Positions 16,035 through 25,217 are shown, counted from the stretch's first letter. The stretch is 39,069 nucleotides of DNA from an uncultured Prevotellaceae bacterium (GCA_902799765.1 CADCBZ010000014.1:1-39069), one strand, 5' to 3'. Made by a program: numbers and translations. Notes: generated by a model not told the origin, from the sequence alone.

Positions 16035-16074
16035 GAAGAAACATTAGTATCAACCAATAAAATCTGAATGAATT

Positions 16075-18081
16075 ATGCAACAAGAAGATGATTTGAGAGG
16101 ACTCGCCAAAGTCATGGACTTTATGCGAGCCGTGAGTATTATTCTCGTAGTGATGAATGTCTATTGGTACTGCTATGCCGCCATCGTGGACTGGCACATC
16201 CAAATGGGCATCGTTGACCGTATCCTGACCAACTTCGACCGAACGGCAGGATTATTCCACTCTATTTTGTACACGAAACTGTTTTCTGTTCTGTTGTTGG
16301 CTCTATCCTGTCTCGGAACTAAGGGAGTAAAGGAAGAGAAGATTACATGGACGAGAATCTGTACTGCACTCGTAACTGGCTTTATCCTGTTCTTCCTCAA
16401 CTGGTGGCTGCTCAATCTGCCATTCCCGTTCGTATTTTGTACGGCACTCTACATCCTTACCATTTCAGTGGGCTATATCTGCCTGCTAATGGGTGGTTTG
16501 TGGATGAGTCGTTTGCTCCAGAACAATCTCATGGATGACGTGTTTAACAATGAGAACGAATCCTTTATGCAGGAAACTCGTCTCTTGGAGAACGAGTATT
16601 CCATTAACCTGCCAACACGTTTCTACTACAAGAAGAAGTGGAACAAGGGCTGGATCAACGTGGTCAATCCCTTCCGTGCAACTATTGTTCTTGGCACTCC
16701 AGGTAGTGGTAAGTCCTATGCAGTAGTGAACAACTTCATCAAGCAGTCCATCGAAAAAGGCTTCTCAATGTATATCTACGACTACAAGTTTGCCGACCTC
16801 AGTACCATTGCGTATAACCACATGCTGACGCACAAGTCCGGCTATAAGGTATTGCCGAAGTTCTATGTCATAAACTTCGATGACCCGCGTCGCAGTCACC
16901 GATGCAATCCCATTCATCCCGACTTCATGACTGACATCTCCGATGCCTATGAGTCGGCCTATACCATCATGCTAAACCTCAACCGTACGTGGGTACAAAA
17001 ACAGGGCGACTTCTTCGTTGAATCACCAATCATTCTGTTTGCCGCCATCATCTGGTTCCTCAAACTCTACCAAGGAGGCAAGTACTGCACCTTCCCCCAT
17101 GCTGTTGAGTTCCTTAACCGCAAGTATGAGGACATTTTTCCGATTCTTTCCAGTTATCCAGAATTGGAAAACTATATGTCGCCATTCATCGACGCATGGC
17201 AGGGTGGAGCCGCAGATCAGCTTCAGGGTCAGATTGCAAGTGCAAAAATTCCGTTGTCCCGTATGATTTCCCCGCAACTCTATTGGGTGATGTCTGCCAG
17301 TGAATTCACGCTCGACATCAACAACCCACAGGAGCCAAAGATTTTGTGTGTCGGTAATAACCCCGACCGTCAGAATATCTATGGTGCAGCACTTGGACTC
17401 TACAACTCCCGCATCGTGAAACTCATCAACAAGAAAGGGATGCTCAAGTCATCGGTCATTATAGACGAATTACCCACCATCTACTTCAAGGGCCTCGATA
17501 ACCTGATTGCCACTGCCCGAAGCAATAAGGTTGCTGTCTGTCTCGGCTTTCAGGACTTCAGCCAGTTAGTCCGTGACTATGGTGACAAGGAGGCCAAGGT
17601 GGTACAGAACACAGTCGGTAACATTTTCAGCGGTCAGGTGGTAGGCGAGACAGCCAAGACGCTTTCAGACCGTTTTGGCAAAGTCCTTCAGAAACGACAG
17701 TCAATGACCATCAATCGCCAAGACACTTCAACCTCTATCAATACGCAGATGGATAGTCTGATTCCCCCAAGCAAAATCTCCACACTTACGCAGGGTATGT
17801 TCGTTGGTGCCGTCTCTGACAACTTCGACGAGCGCATCGACCAGAAGATCTTTCATGCAGAAATCGTAGTCGATAACGCCAAGGTCGCCAAAGAGACCAA
17901 AGCCTACAAACCAATTCCCATCATCACAGACTTTACAGATGAAAATGGCAATGACATCATGGATGAGATGGTGAAAGAGAACTATATCAACATCAAGAAC
18001 GACGTGAAGCAGATTGTCAACGACGAATTGGAACGCATCGCCAATGACGAGAATCTATGCCATCTGCTCAACAAGAAGTAA
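16075..18081 (+). CDS. mobC: MobC, VirD4/TraG-type coupling ATPase (T4CP)
   Basis: A 668-residue protein with about four N-terminal transmembrane helices (roughly 17-40, 62-80, 95-112 and 118-143). Walker A is GTPGSGKS (residues 207-214) and Walker B lies in SVIIDELPTIY, followed by the GFQDFSQL sensor region. This is the coupling protein that hands the relaxase-DNA complex to the channel. A 40-base gap follows mobB. It is the last conserved conjugation gene; a strong hairpin 12 bases after its stop marks the boundary with the cargo island. Confidence 0.92.
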   Translation: MQQEDDLRGLAKVMDFMRAVSIILVVMNVYWYCYAAIVDWHIQMGIVDRILTNFDRTAGLFHSILYTKLFSVLLLALSCLGTKGVKEEKITWTRICTALVTGFILFFLNWWLLNLPFPFVFCTALYILTISVGYICLLMGGLWMSRLLQNNLMDDVFNNENESFMQETRLLENEYSINLPTRFYYKKKWNKGWINVVNPFRATIVLGTPGSGKSYAVVNNFIKQSIEKGFSMYIYDYKFADLSTIAYNHMLTHKSGYKVLPKFYVINFDDPRRSHRCNPIHPDFMTDISDAYESAYTIMLNLNRTWVQKQGDFFVESPIILFAAIIWFLKLYQGGKYCTFPHAVEFLNRKYEDIFPILSSYPELENYMSPFIDAWQGGAADQLQGQIASAKIPLSRMISPQLYWVMSASEFTLDINNPQEPKILCVGNNPDRQNIYGAALGLYNSRIVKLINKKGMLKSSVIIDELPTIYFKGLDNLIATARSNKVAVCLGFQDFSQLVRDYGDKEAKVVQNTVGNIFSGQVVGETAKTLSDRFGKVLQKRQSMTINRQDTSTSINTQMDSLIPPSKISTLTQGMFVGAVSDNFDERIDQKIFHAEIVVDNAKVAKETKAYKPIPIITDFTDENGNDIMDEMVKENYINIKNDVKQIVNDELERIANDENLCHLLNKK

Positions 18082-18092
18082 TCTAAAACCAT

Positions 18093-18138
18093 ATCATAAT
18101 CGGAACTGAAAACAATATTGTTTCAGCCCGATTATGAT
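18093..18138 (+). terminator. Strong hairpin after mobC, probable terminator or boundary structure
   Basis: ATCATAATCGG (18093-18103) pairs with CCGATTATGAT (18128-18138), and inside it CTGAAA and CAATATTG/TTTCAG continue the stem with one bulged A. The whole is a stem of about 20 pairs. No T-run follows (GTGTGACATTG), so it is either a structure-only terminator or a processing site. It separates the mob operon from the cargo. Confidence 0.5.
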
Positions 18139-18251
18139 GTGTGACATTGTCGATTCAACAAAATACTGGTTATTCAAACCAAAATATCCTTAAAATCACC
18201 CTGAATTAAGTGATTTCTTGTTCAATTCAAGCTAATTAGAGATTTTTTTAG

Positions 18252-18259
18252 TACTTTTG
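18252..18259 (+). promoter_or_regulatory. Probable -7 box of a Bacteroidetes promoter for the sigma-factor gene
   Basis: TACTTTTG fits TAnnTTTG and is followed by TAC, a common context for this box. A good -33 TTTG at the proper distance (about 18228-18232) is not seen, so the promoter may be weak or need an alternative sigma factor, perhaps the one encoded just downstream. The predicted start near 18266 lies 30 bases before the chosen ATG at 18296. Confidence 0.4.
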
Positions 18260-18295
18260 TACCCAAATCTATGTTCGAACTTGATTATTGTATTT

Positions 18296-18850
18296 ATGAC
18301 AGACCAAGAAATCATAGAAGGGCTTATTGCTCGTGACAATCATGTGACAGAGAATTTCTTCTTTGTCAAATGTCGGCCACTATTTCATAGTGTCATGAAG
18401 ATTGTTTTCAACTATGAGGTTGATTATAAAGAAATGGCAGACGAATTATATCTCTATTTGATGGAGGATGATGCAGTAAGATTGAGAAATTTTGGGTATC
18501 GTTGTTCTGTGTATCAATGGTTAAAAATACTGTCCATCAGATTCTTTATAAAGAAGCGTAACCGAATGATAGAAAATAACAGTCATTCATCTCTTTATGA
18601 TATGAAGGAACAAATCTCATCACAAGATTCTAGTCCTGCGAGTAACCTTGATCTCGAAAGGCTTTTTCAGGCAATGCCAACAAAACGCTACGTTCAAGTA
18701 ATTCGCAGACTCATCCTCGAAGATTGTGACCCTGAAGAGTTGGCTTTAGAAATGAATATAACAACCGCGAACCTCTATAATATCAAACGGCGTGCTATGG
18801 CTCAGTTGACACGAATCGCCCTAAATGACATAAAAGCGTATGGAAAATAA
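18296..18850 (+). CDS. ECF-type RNA polymerase sigma factor
   Basis: A 184-residue protein from ATG 18296 (MTDQEIIEGL); an upstream in-frame ATG at 18257 would overlap the promoter box. Residues 15-85 resemble sigma region 2 (FFFVKCRPLFHSVMKIVF, DELYLYL, VYQWLKILSIRFFIKKRN). Residues 125-175 resemble region 4 with a helix-turn-helix (CDPEELALEMNITTANLYNI). The linker is poorly conserved. Its stop overlaps the next gene by 11 bases, so the two are translated together, the usual arrangement for a sigma factor with its regulator. Target promoters are unknown; autoregulation of this island is an inference. Confidence 0.75.
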   Translation: MTDQEIIEGLIARDNHVTENFFFVKCRPLFHSVMKIVFNYEVDYKEMADELYLYLMEDDAVRLRNFGYRCSVYQWLKILSIRFFIKKRNRMIENNSHSSLYDMKEQISSQDSSPASNLDLERLFQAMPTKRYVQVIRRLILEDCDPEELALEMNITTANLYNIKRRAMAQLTRIALNDIKAYGK

Positions 18851-19799
18851 AGAGTATATAACCGACGAATTACTTGCTGCATTTCTTGATGGCAATACCA
18901 CTAAGGAAGAGACTCTGCAAGTACTTCTTGCCCTAGATTCTAATGAAGAATTGCGAGAAGTGCTTGATATTGCCTTACAGACGGAAGATAATTCCTCAAT
19001 AAAGCCACTTGATTCCGAATTAAAAATGGAGGTACTTCCTATGCTTCAGAAAGCAGCGATAAGTGGAGAAAATATATGTGCCGTACTATGTGAGATTTAT
19101 ATTCTCCACCGTCGCCATCTACCTTACGATGAAGAATGGTTGTTAAATACAGCCCGAAGGAAAGACTGGTTAAAACCAGAAGGAACTCCTTTATACTGTC
19201 TTGGCAACTTACTTGCCTATTCTGGCATGTTTGTTGTTCGCAAGTATGACGCTACGATAGAAGATATTCGTCAAGCACTGAAAAACGACAACGATATTGT
19301 TGTTGGGGTTGATAGAGAAAAATTGTACAAAGACGACATAGACTTGGAAGATTTAACCAATCATGCCGTTGTTGTGACTCACGCTGATAATGATATTGTT
19401 ACAGTATTTGACCCCTATGAAGAACCTTATGTGTCAAATATACCTATTTCGGATTTCTTGAATGCATGGAAAGAGTCCCATTATTATATGATTCAAGTTC
19501 TCCAATCAGTTGAAGAATATGAGCCACACCCGATTGATGTGGATTCAATTCCTTTAGACAATGAACTCGAAGAACTCCAAGAAGCTATCGCAGAGAATGC
19601 TCACGACGTTTGGGCTAAAGCCAGAATCAAAGAAGGGTGGACTTATGGCAAGGAAAGAGATGATGCAAATAAGCACAACCCAGACCTCATACCATATACA
19701 GCTCTTCCTGATAGTGAGAAAGAATACGACCGTATCATGGCTTTTAAGACAATAAAGTTAGTAAAAAAACTGGGGTATGATATTGTAAAACGAAAGTGA
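18840..19799 (+). CDS. Anti-sigma-like / C39-like cysteine peptidase / RyR-domain fusion
   Basis: A 319-residue soluble protein with three parts. Residues 1-50 (ITDELLAAFLDGNTTKEET) resemble the N-terminus of Bacteroidetes anti-sigma proteins. Residues 75-225 look like a C39/papain-type peptidase: Cys80 in GENICAVLC, His175 in NHAVVVTHAD and Asp191 in VFDPYEEP are in the expected order and spacing. Residues 252-316 are a ryanodine-receptor (RyR) domain: VWAKARIKEGWTYGKERDD, then NPDLIPYTALPDSEKEYDR and LGYDI. RyR domains in bacteria are suspected ligand sensors. There is no transmembrane segment. The domain order suggests a switch in which ligand binding changes control of the sigma factor encoded immediately upstream, but no such mechanism is shown. 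The Gln of the C39 oxyanion hole is not evident. Confidence 0.7.
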   Translation: MENKEYITDELLAAFLDGNTTKEETLQVLLALDSNEELREVLDIALQTEDNSSIKPLDSELKMEVLPMLQKAAISGENICAVLCEIYILHRRHLPYDEEWLLNTARRKDWLKPEGTPLYCLGNLLAYSGMFVVRKYDATIEDIRQALKNDNDIVVGVDREKLYKDDIDLEDLTNHAVVVTHADNDIVTVFDPYEEPYVSNIPISDFLNAWKESHYYMIQVLQSVEEYEPHPIDVDSIPLDNELEELQEAIAENAHDVWAKARIKEGWTYGKERDDANKHNPDLIPYTALPDSEKEYDRIMAFKTIKLVKKLGYDIVKRK

Positions 19800-19848
19800 T
19801 TATTTGCACCAACAACGTGATTTTGCTGTATTCATAACAACCCATATT

Positions 19849-22230
19849 ATGGATAGGAAGTGGCGAACATATTCAGTTTTTGTAAGTAGTACTTTTGCCG
19901 ACATGCAGGCCGAAAGAGACTATCTAGAGACACATGTGTTTCCACTTATTAATAATGATTTAAGAAAACACTCAATCATCTTAAGGGTCATTGATCTTCG
20001 TTCTGGAATTAACACTTTAGAAACTGGAGCAGAAAGCCAAGAAGAGAAAGTCTTACGCATTTGTATTGACGAGATCAATCGAAGCAAACCTTTTTTCTTA
20101 GCTATTTTAGGGAATCAATATGGAACTATACCTTCTCCCGAGAAGGTTAAAAATTTCAGTGAACGAGATTTTGGCGAAAGTATAACAGCCACAGAAATTA
20201 GTTATGGTTTTTTGCAACGCACAAATATTCAAGGATGTTTATTCCTTGAAAGAAATAGTGCCTGTTATGAATACATAGATGGGGATACTAGATACAAATA
20301 TGACGACTCTGTAAATCCTGAAAGACAAAATGAATGGAATAAGCTAAGACAACTAAAAAAACAGATAAAAAAAAGATTATCAGAAGATGGCAAAAGCAAT
20401 CGCTATATAGAATATTCGACAAGATGGGATGGCACACAAATGGTAGATCTTGACGGGTTTGGAAAGATTGTCAGAGAATCCATAATGCAAGAAATCCTTT
20501 CTTTTTTTGAAACTGAAGACACTTCTACTCCATTTTCTGACGAGCAACGTACTCAAGATGAGTTTTTGTTTATACACAGGACAAAGGTTCTAACGCGAGA
20601 ACGGGTTTTAAAAGAACTATCTTTAAAATTAGAGAACAATAGTGGATTACTGACTATTGTTGGTAATTCTGGGCAGGGAAAAAGTTGCATCTATACTCAA
20701 ATTGTAGATTTGTGTATAGCTTCGCCACGATATATTACACTATATCATGCAACAGATACTGGTCAAGAGAATAGAAGTATTCAAAGCATGCTGTCCAGAT
20801 GGATATTTCAGTTGGAAAACGAATTGAGAGTACAGCATATAGAATGTGTAACTTTGGATGAGCAAACCACTTACTTTCGCCATCTGATAAAATCTGTACC
20901 CCAAAATAAAAAGTTAATTTTATTGATAGATTCTATAGAAGGTTTCTTCCATAATAACATATCTGAATATCTCACTTTCTACCCTAAAACGATATGTAAG
21001 AATGTGTTATTGTGTTGCACATGTTTGCCAGATGCTGCATTAAAAATATCCTCTTACCACAAGTCTACTGAAATATACAATTTACCTTCACTTGTAAAAT
21101 ATGAAGCAGAAGGCATCATCAGAGCCTTTTTCTCAGGTGATAATAAAGAATTTTACCCGATAGTTATAGATAACTTGCTTAGCAAAAAAAGTAAGTTTGG
21201 ATTCTGCTATGAATCTCCCTTATGGCTGTCCATTGCACTCCAATTCTTAACTCATCTCACGCAAAATGATTATAGAGAGGTTTCTATACTTGCAAAACAA
21301 TACAATAATTCTTATGACCAAGGAATGATTGCTTACATTTCCAAGAGAATAGAATCTTTCCCAGACAATGAAGAGAATTTGTTTGCAAACTACCTTTTAG
21401 CGCTACAAACCTCATTTGGCCATTTTCCAATACTTATATTTAAGAACCTCTCCGTCTGTTATGATGGATTGGATGAGTCGATAATTGCTTTGTTATTAGA
21501 TAAAGAATGGGACATAAGAACTTTTGGCTATGTAAGAAGTTTCTTGCAGAGTTTTATAGCAGAGCAGGGACAGTTGAAAAACTGGAAGCTCATGCATAAG
21601 AAAGTACAACTCCAACTGCCTGAATATGAAAAACTTCGATTGTGCTCAAACATTGCAAGAATATACATGAAGAAATGGAGGGAAGGAAATCTGGTCACTG
21701 ACAATATCTGCTATTATCTTGTCAGTGCGAATCTTCCTGCAGAAGGATTCGAATATTTCAACTGTGCCAAACATGACGAAGACCGCGCAATAAAAGAATT
21801 TATACAAACTATAGATGTTGTTGGGGTAGACAAGCCCATAAACTTCCTTTTTAATTCTTATTCTCACAGGAAGGATGACTATCATAAGTATATACCAGCG
21901 GCTCTTATGCTTAATTTTGTAAAAAATGTCATAATGGAAGTAGCTAATGACTCTTTAAGAATGGGCAATATTGAGAGGACTATAAAAGTAATAGATTCTT
22001 TTCATTCATTTCTCTTTAGTTTACATATTCCTTACGATTTCAAAGTCGTTTATTATATGTTGACCGTACAAATAAAGCTAAATGCGACAGAGCGCGTATT
22101 TGATGACAAACAACAAGCTATAGAATATAACGCCGTTCTTCATACTTTTAAGATCAGGGGACCAATATCCCTTTTGTTAACTCCTGTAGCTCGGAAATAT
22201 TACAAATGGCAACTATTTAAACTAAAATAA
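19849..22230 (+). CDS. DUF4062-P-loop NTPase (STAND/NACHT-like), TEP1/NWD1-like architecture
   Basis: A 793-residue protein from ATG 19849; a TTG at 19804 in the same frame would add 15 unrelated residues. Residues 5-125 are DUF4062: TYSVFVSSTFADMQAERDYL, VIDLRSGIN and AILGNQYGTIPSP. Residues 265-380 begin an NTPase: Walker A GNSGQGKS (272-279), Walker B LILLIDSIEG (Asp361). The remaining 400 residues are helical, as in STAND regulators. In eukaryotes the same DUF4062-NTPase order occurs in TEP1, NWD1 and NPHP3. STAND proteins commonly sense an invader and oligomerise; DUF4062 resembles the TIR-like fold group, so it may be the effector. Very AT-rich. Confidence 0.8.
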   Translation: MDRKWRTYSVFVSSTFADMQAERDYLETHVFPLINNDLRKHSIILRVIDLRSGINTLETGAESQEEKVLRICIDEINRSKPFFLAILGNQYGTIPSPEKVKNFSERDFGESITATEISYGFLQRTNIQGCLFLERNSACYEYIDGDTRYKYDDSVNPERQNEWNKLRQLKKQIKKRLSEDGKSNRYIEYSTRWDGTQMVDLDGFGKIVRESIMQEILSFFETEDTSTPFSDEQRTQDEFLFIHRTKVLTRERVLKELSLKLENNSGLLTIVGNSGQGKSCIYTQIVDLCIASPRYITLYHATDTGQENRSIQSMLSRWIFQLENELRVQHIECVTLDEQTTYFRHLIKSVPQNKKLILLIDSIEGFFHNNISEYLTFYPKTICKNVLLCCTCLPDAALKISSYHKSTEIYNLPSLVKYEAEGIIRAFFSGDNKEFYPIVIDNLLSKKSKFGFCYESPLWLSIALQFLTHLTQNDYREVSILAKQYNNSYDQGMIAYISKRIESFPDNEENLFANYLLALQTSFGHFPILIFKNLSVCYDGLDESIIALLLDKEWDIRTFGYVRSFLQSFIAEQGQLKNWKLMHKKVQLQLPEYEKLRLCSNIARIYMKKWREGNLVTDNICYYLVSANLPAEGFEYFNCAKHDEDRAIKEFIQTIDVVGVDKPINFLFNSYSHRKDDYHKYIPAALMLNFVKNVIMEVANDSLRMGNIERTIKVIDSFHSFLFSLHIPYDFKVVYYMLTVQIKLNATERVFDDKQQAIEYNAVLHTFKIRGPISLLLTPVARKYYKWQLFKLK

Positions 22231-22237
22231 TATAGAT

Positions 22238-22903
22238 ATGGGTTTTATTGACATTCTTCCATCAAGTATCAGAATTGCCTTATTGTATGTCGGTTCTTCA
22301 AAAATTGCGAAGAAAGACGGTAAGAGCAATAAAGAGAAACTACAATTAATTTTAAAAAAAGAAAAATTCTGGCAAGGAACAAAAGGGTTTGTGCCTACCG
22401 GAAAAGGTGAAGTAAATTCACCAGCGTTATGCATCGGAATGAGGGATATGGCAGGAATATTTGTTAAGCTCCACTCACCAGACGACGCTCTACGTTATTT
22501 GAATGGTATTGGAGGTAAGCTCATGACCAACTTAAATAATCTACCAAATGACAAACAACATGCACATAAAAGACAAAGCATTTATGAGGCCCAAATCTTT
22601 GCATGGCTTCACGAAGCAACTGCATACGCCCAGAAAAACGATGTGAATCGTGTAAAGGGGGCATTTGACAAGATGAATCAAAACCTTCTTAGAGCAATTG
22701 AGTCCGATCCGTCAAACAAACGATTACACGATATTTATTTATATATGATAGAAAGTACCTTCAATACATTTATTGATATGGCCAAGGAATATTCTGCAAA
22801 TAAACAGAACATTTATCGTACATGCTTGGATTTGTTGATGACATATGATCAAAGAGACCCCGGTAATGATATGATAAATGAATTTATAGGAAGATTCCAC
22901 TAG
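22238..22903 (+). CDS. Helical protein of unknown function in the NTPase operon
   Basis: A 221-residue protein, starting 7 bases after the NTPase gene and so co-transcribed with it. Residues 1-20 (MGFIDILPSSIRIALLYVG) are moderately hydrophobic, possibly amphipathic. Residues 60-221 are helical with a TPR-like rhythm (DDALRYLNGIGGKLMTNL, AQIFAWLHEATAYAQKNDV, FNTFIDMAKEYSANKQNI). I do not recognise the family and see no catalytic motif. A rho-independent terminator follows 35 bases downstream, so it probably ends the first transcript of the cargo. It may be a partner or adaptor of the DUF4062 NTPase. Confidence 0.6.
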   Translation: MGFIDILPSSIRIALLYVGSSKIAKKDGKSNKEKLQLILKKEKFWQGTKGFVPTGKGEVNSPALCIGMRDMAGIFVKLHSPDDALRYLNGIGGKLMTNLNNLPNDKQHAHKRQSIYEAQIFAWLHEATAYAQKNDVNRVKGAFDKMNQNLLRAIESDPSNKRLHDIYLYMIESTFNTFIDMAKEYSANKQNIYRTCLDLLMTYDQRDPGNDMINEFIGRFH

Positions 22904-22935
22904 ACACTTACGAAGATTTTTTCAGTGTAATGATA

Positions 22936-22964
22936 GAAAGGGCTGCTTCTGCGGCTCTTTTTTT
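22936..22964 (+). terminator. Rho-independent terminator
   Basis: AAGGGCTGC (22938-22946) pairs with GCGGCTCTT (22951-22959), including two G-T pairs, with loop TTCT and then a run of T. It lies only 22 bases before the start of the AAA+ gene, so it could be an attenuator that tunes read-through into that gene. Confidence 0.7.
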
Positions 22965-22985
22965 ATGGTTATTGAAATTTTAGTT

Positions 22986-25205
22986 ATGGATTGCGAATTT
23001 GGAAATTACACAAACGAAGAACTTTTCAACAGACTTCAAGAACTTATGGAAGTGCCTCATCCTGAAAAGGATGCATCTTTTTTCAATTCGGACGAGAAAC
23101 TATTATGTAACACTCTTAGAACTCCAGCTTTGAAGGATATTAGAAACATTACACTCTCTTTATCGTTAGGCCATCCATCTGTATATACTGATGGAACCAT
23201 TATTGTGAAAATTCAGGCTCGGAAAGGTTCGCTTATCAAGGAAGGCCGTTTCCGCTGCTTTGTCTACACAGAGCAATTCTCTCCCATGTGTAATAGCGAT
23301 GTAACTTATAAATTTAACCGCGAGAGCAGTATCAATGTCAGTATAGGGATGCACTCCTTCCGTATCTGGCTGCCAGGAAAGTACTTCCTACTGATTCGCG
23401 ACAACACAAACGGCTATCTTGTACGTATTGACTTTGAGATAGACAAGTCTATGAATATCACACAGAAGCCATTTGCAATGCGGCCTATCTGCAGTATAGA
23501 GGACATCCTTACCACTAGCTTAGAAAACTCTGAATCAAATTGGGATATACTCTCACAGGCCCCAGGAGCCTCCGAATTGAGGCAATATGCACTGGAGTGT
23601 AGGCAGTTGAATATTTACAATGAGTTTCGCAAGGGGCTTAGCGGCAGAGAACTGAAAGCCGATAAAAATTTAATGATATACACCACAAATAGAGATTGGA
23701 ATGCAGAAATTCTACAGTCTCTCCAGAAAATTGCTGTTCCTGGCTTCTACTACACCCAAGTTGATTGTAATACCCTTTACAATACGGCTCTTCAGAACCC
23801 CTATGAGCCACTGAATGATAAGTTAAGCAACACCAACAATCAGGTCTATTGCCTGACTAATCCTGGAGCTTTACTCAATACTGGTGGAAAAGTTGTCGTT
23901 CGCCAAATTGTTGAGAAGATATGTGAGGACAAGGAGAAATACAAACTTTGGCTATGTGGGGGCAAACAAGAAATCGAGAGTGTTCTGGACGTATACCCCT
24001 CACTGAAAGATATGTTTTTGTGCGGAAACGTGCTGAGCCAATTGTCATATAGTGGCTCTGAACTTGTTCAGGCATTCATCAAGGAATTGGATAATGAACA
24101 CCTTGACCCTTCTGAATTAGTGATGGATGCCCTTTCAAAAGCAATCCTCACACTTTACGAAAAAGGTTGTTTCTCTACCTGGTCGCTTAGCAGCATCCAT
24201 CGCTTCGTAAAAGAAGAAATCGCTCCACGCTATCGCCAACGTGCTATTGCCGATGTGATGTCCGAGAAGACTACCTTGCCACAACTGGAGATAGAAGACA
24301 TTTCACTTGATCGACTGCCCAATTCGACTTCTGAATTTGAGAACAGTATCAAAGAACTCCATGAAATGGTGGGACTGGATGACATCAAGAAGAGCATCAC
24401 AACTATGGCGAATCAGACACGTTTCTTCGTGGAACGCAAAAAAGCAGGACTCCACACATCGAATATCGCACCACAGCATGCTGTCTTCACAGGCAATCCA
24501 GGTACTGGTAAAACCACTGTTGCACGGATGCTAGGCAAAATATACCACTCCATAGGACTACTCTCGAAAGGGGATGTGATTTGTGCAGACCGCACAAGAC
24601 TGGTAGGCCGTTTTATTGGTGAGACGGAGGAAAACATGAAGGCAGTTCTGGAGGAAGCAAGAGGCAATGTACTCTTCATAGACGAAGCTTATAACCTCTA
24701 TGAAGGAACATCTGACAGGAAGGACTATGGATCAAAGGTCATAGACAGCCTTTTGACTGTATTGTCACAGCCCAATCCAGATATAATCATCATCTTTGCA
24801 GGCTACGAGAAGGAGATGGATGCCATGCTAAATTCAAATCCCGGATTAATGGGGCGCTTCCCCTATAAGTATCGCTTCAGCGACTACGATGCTGACCAGC
24901 TGATGGAGATTGCCCTGCACCTATTAGCCAAAGATGATTATATTCTCAGCGATGAAGACCAGGTTATCCTCCTCCAGATGATAAACGACACCCTCGCACA
25001 GCGAACCAAGAATTTCGGCAATGCCCGCTGGGTGGAGCAGTTCATCCGAAACGGCATCATTCCTGCAATGGCAAATCGCGTGACACTTGAGACCGACAAG
25101 GATTATCAACATATCATCCCCTCTGATATCATGGAAGGATACAAGAAGTTCAACCCTCGCATGATAGAACTTAAGCCCCGTCGTCAGGTGGGCTTCAATT
25201 CCTAA
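22986..25205 (+). CDS. CbbX/SpoVK-type AAA+ ATPase with large N-terminal extension
   Basis: A 739-residue protein from ATG 22986 (MDCEFGNYTN); an ATG at 22965 abuts the terminator T-run and is less likely. Residues 45-155 look like a beta-sandwich (LSLSLGHPSVYTDGTIIVKI onward). Residues 220-400 (MIYTTNRDWNAEILQSL, VYCLTNPGALL, YKLWLCGGKQEIESVL) have the rhythm of an AAA module without a Walker A. Residues 460-739 are an intact CbbX-like AAA+ domain: GNPGTGKT (503-510), VLFIDEAY (Asp566, Glu567), GLMGRFP as arginine finger region. CbbX/EccA-type ATPases remodel partner proteins. Composition is GC-richer than the neighbouring genes, suggesting a separate origin. Confidence 0.82.
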   Translation: MDCEFGNYTNEELFNRLQELMEVPHPEKDASFFNSDEKLLCNTLRTPALKDIRNITLSLSLGHPSVYTDGTIIVKIQARKGSLIKEGRFRCFVYTEQFSPMCNSDVTYKFNRESSINVSIGMHSFRIWLPGKYFLLIRDNTNGYLVRIDFEIDKSMNITQKPFAMRPICSIEDILTTSLENSESNWDILSQAPGASELRQYALECRQLNIYNEFRKGLSGRELKADKNLMIYTTNRDWNAEILQSLQKIAVPGFYYTQVDCNTLYNTALQNPYEPLNDKLSNTNNQVYCLTNPGALLNTGGKVVVRQIVEKICEDKEKYKLWLCGGKQEIESVLDVYPSLKDMFLCGNVLSQLSYSGSELVQAFIKELDNEHLDPSELVMDALSKAILTLYEKGCFSTWSLSSIHRFVKEEIAPRYRQRAIADVMSEKTTLPQLEIEDISLDRLPNSTSEFENSIKELHEMVGLDDIKKSITTMANQTRFFVERKKAGLHTSNIAPQHAVFTGNPGTGKTTVARMLGKIYHSIGLLSKGDVICADRTRLVGRFIGETEENMKAVLEEARGNVLFIDEAYNLYEGTSDRKDYGSKVIDSLLTVLSQPNPDIIIIFAGYEKEMDAMLNSNPGLMGRFPYKYRFSDYDADQLMEIALHLLAKDDYILSDEDQVILLQMINDTLAQRTKNFGNARWVEQFIRNGIIPAMANRVTLETDKDYQHIIPSDIMEGYKKFNPRMIELKPRRQVGFNS

Positions 25206-25217
25206 ACAAAGCCAAAC

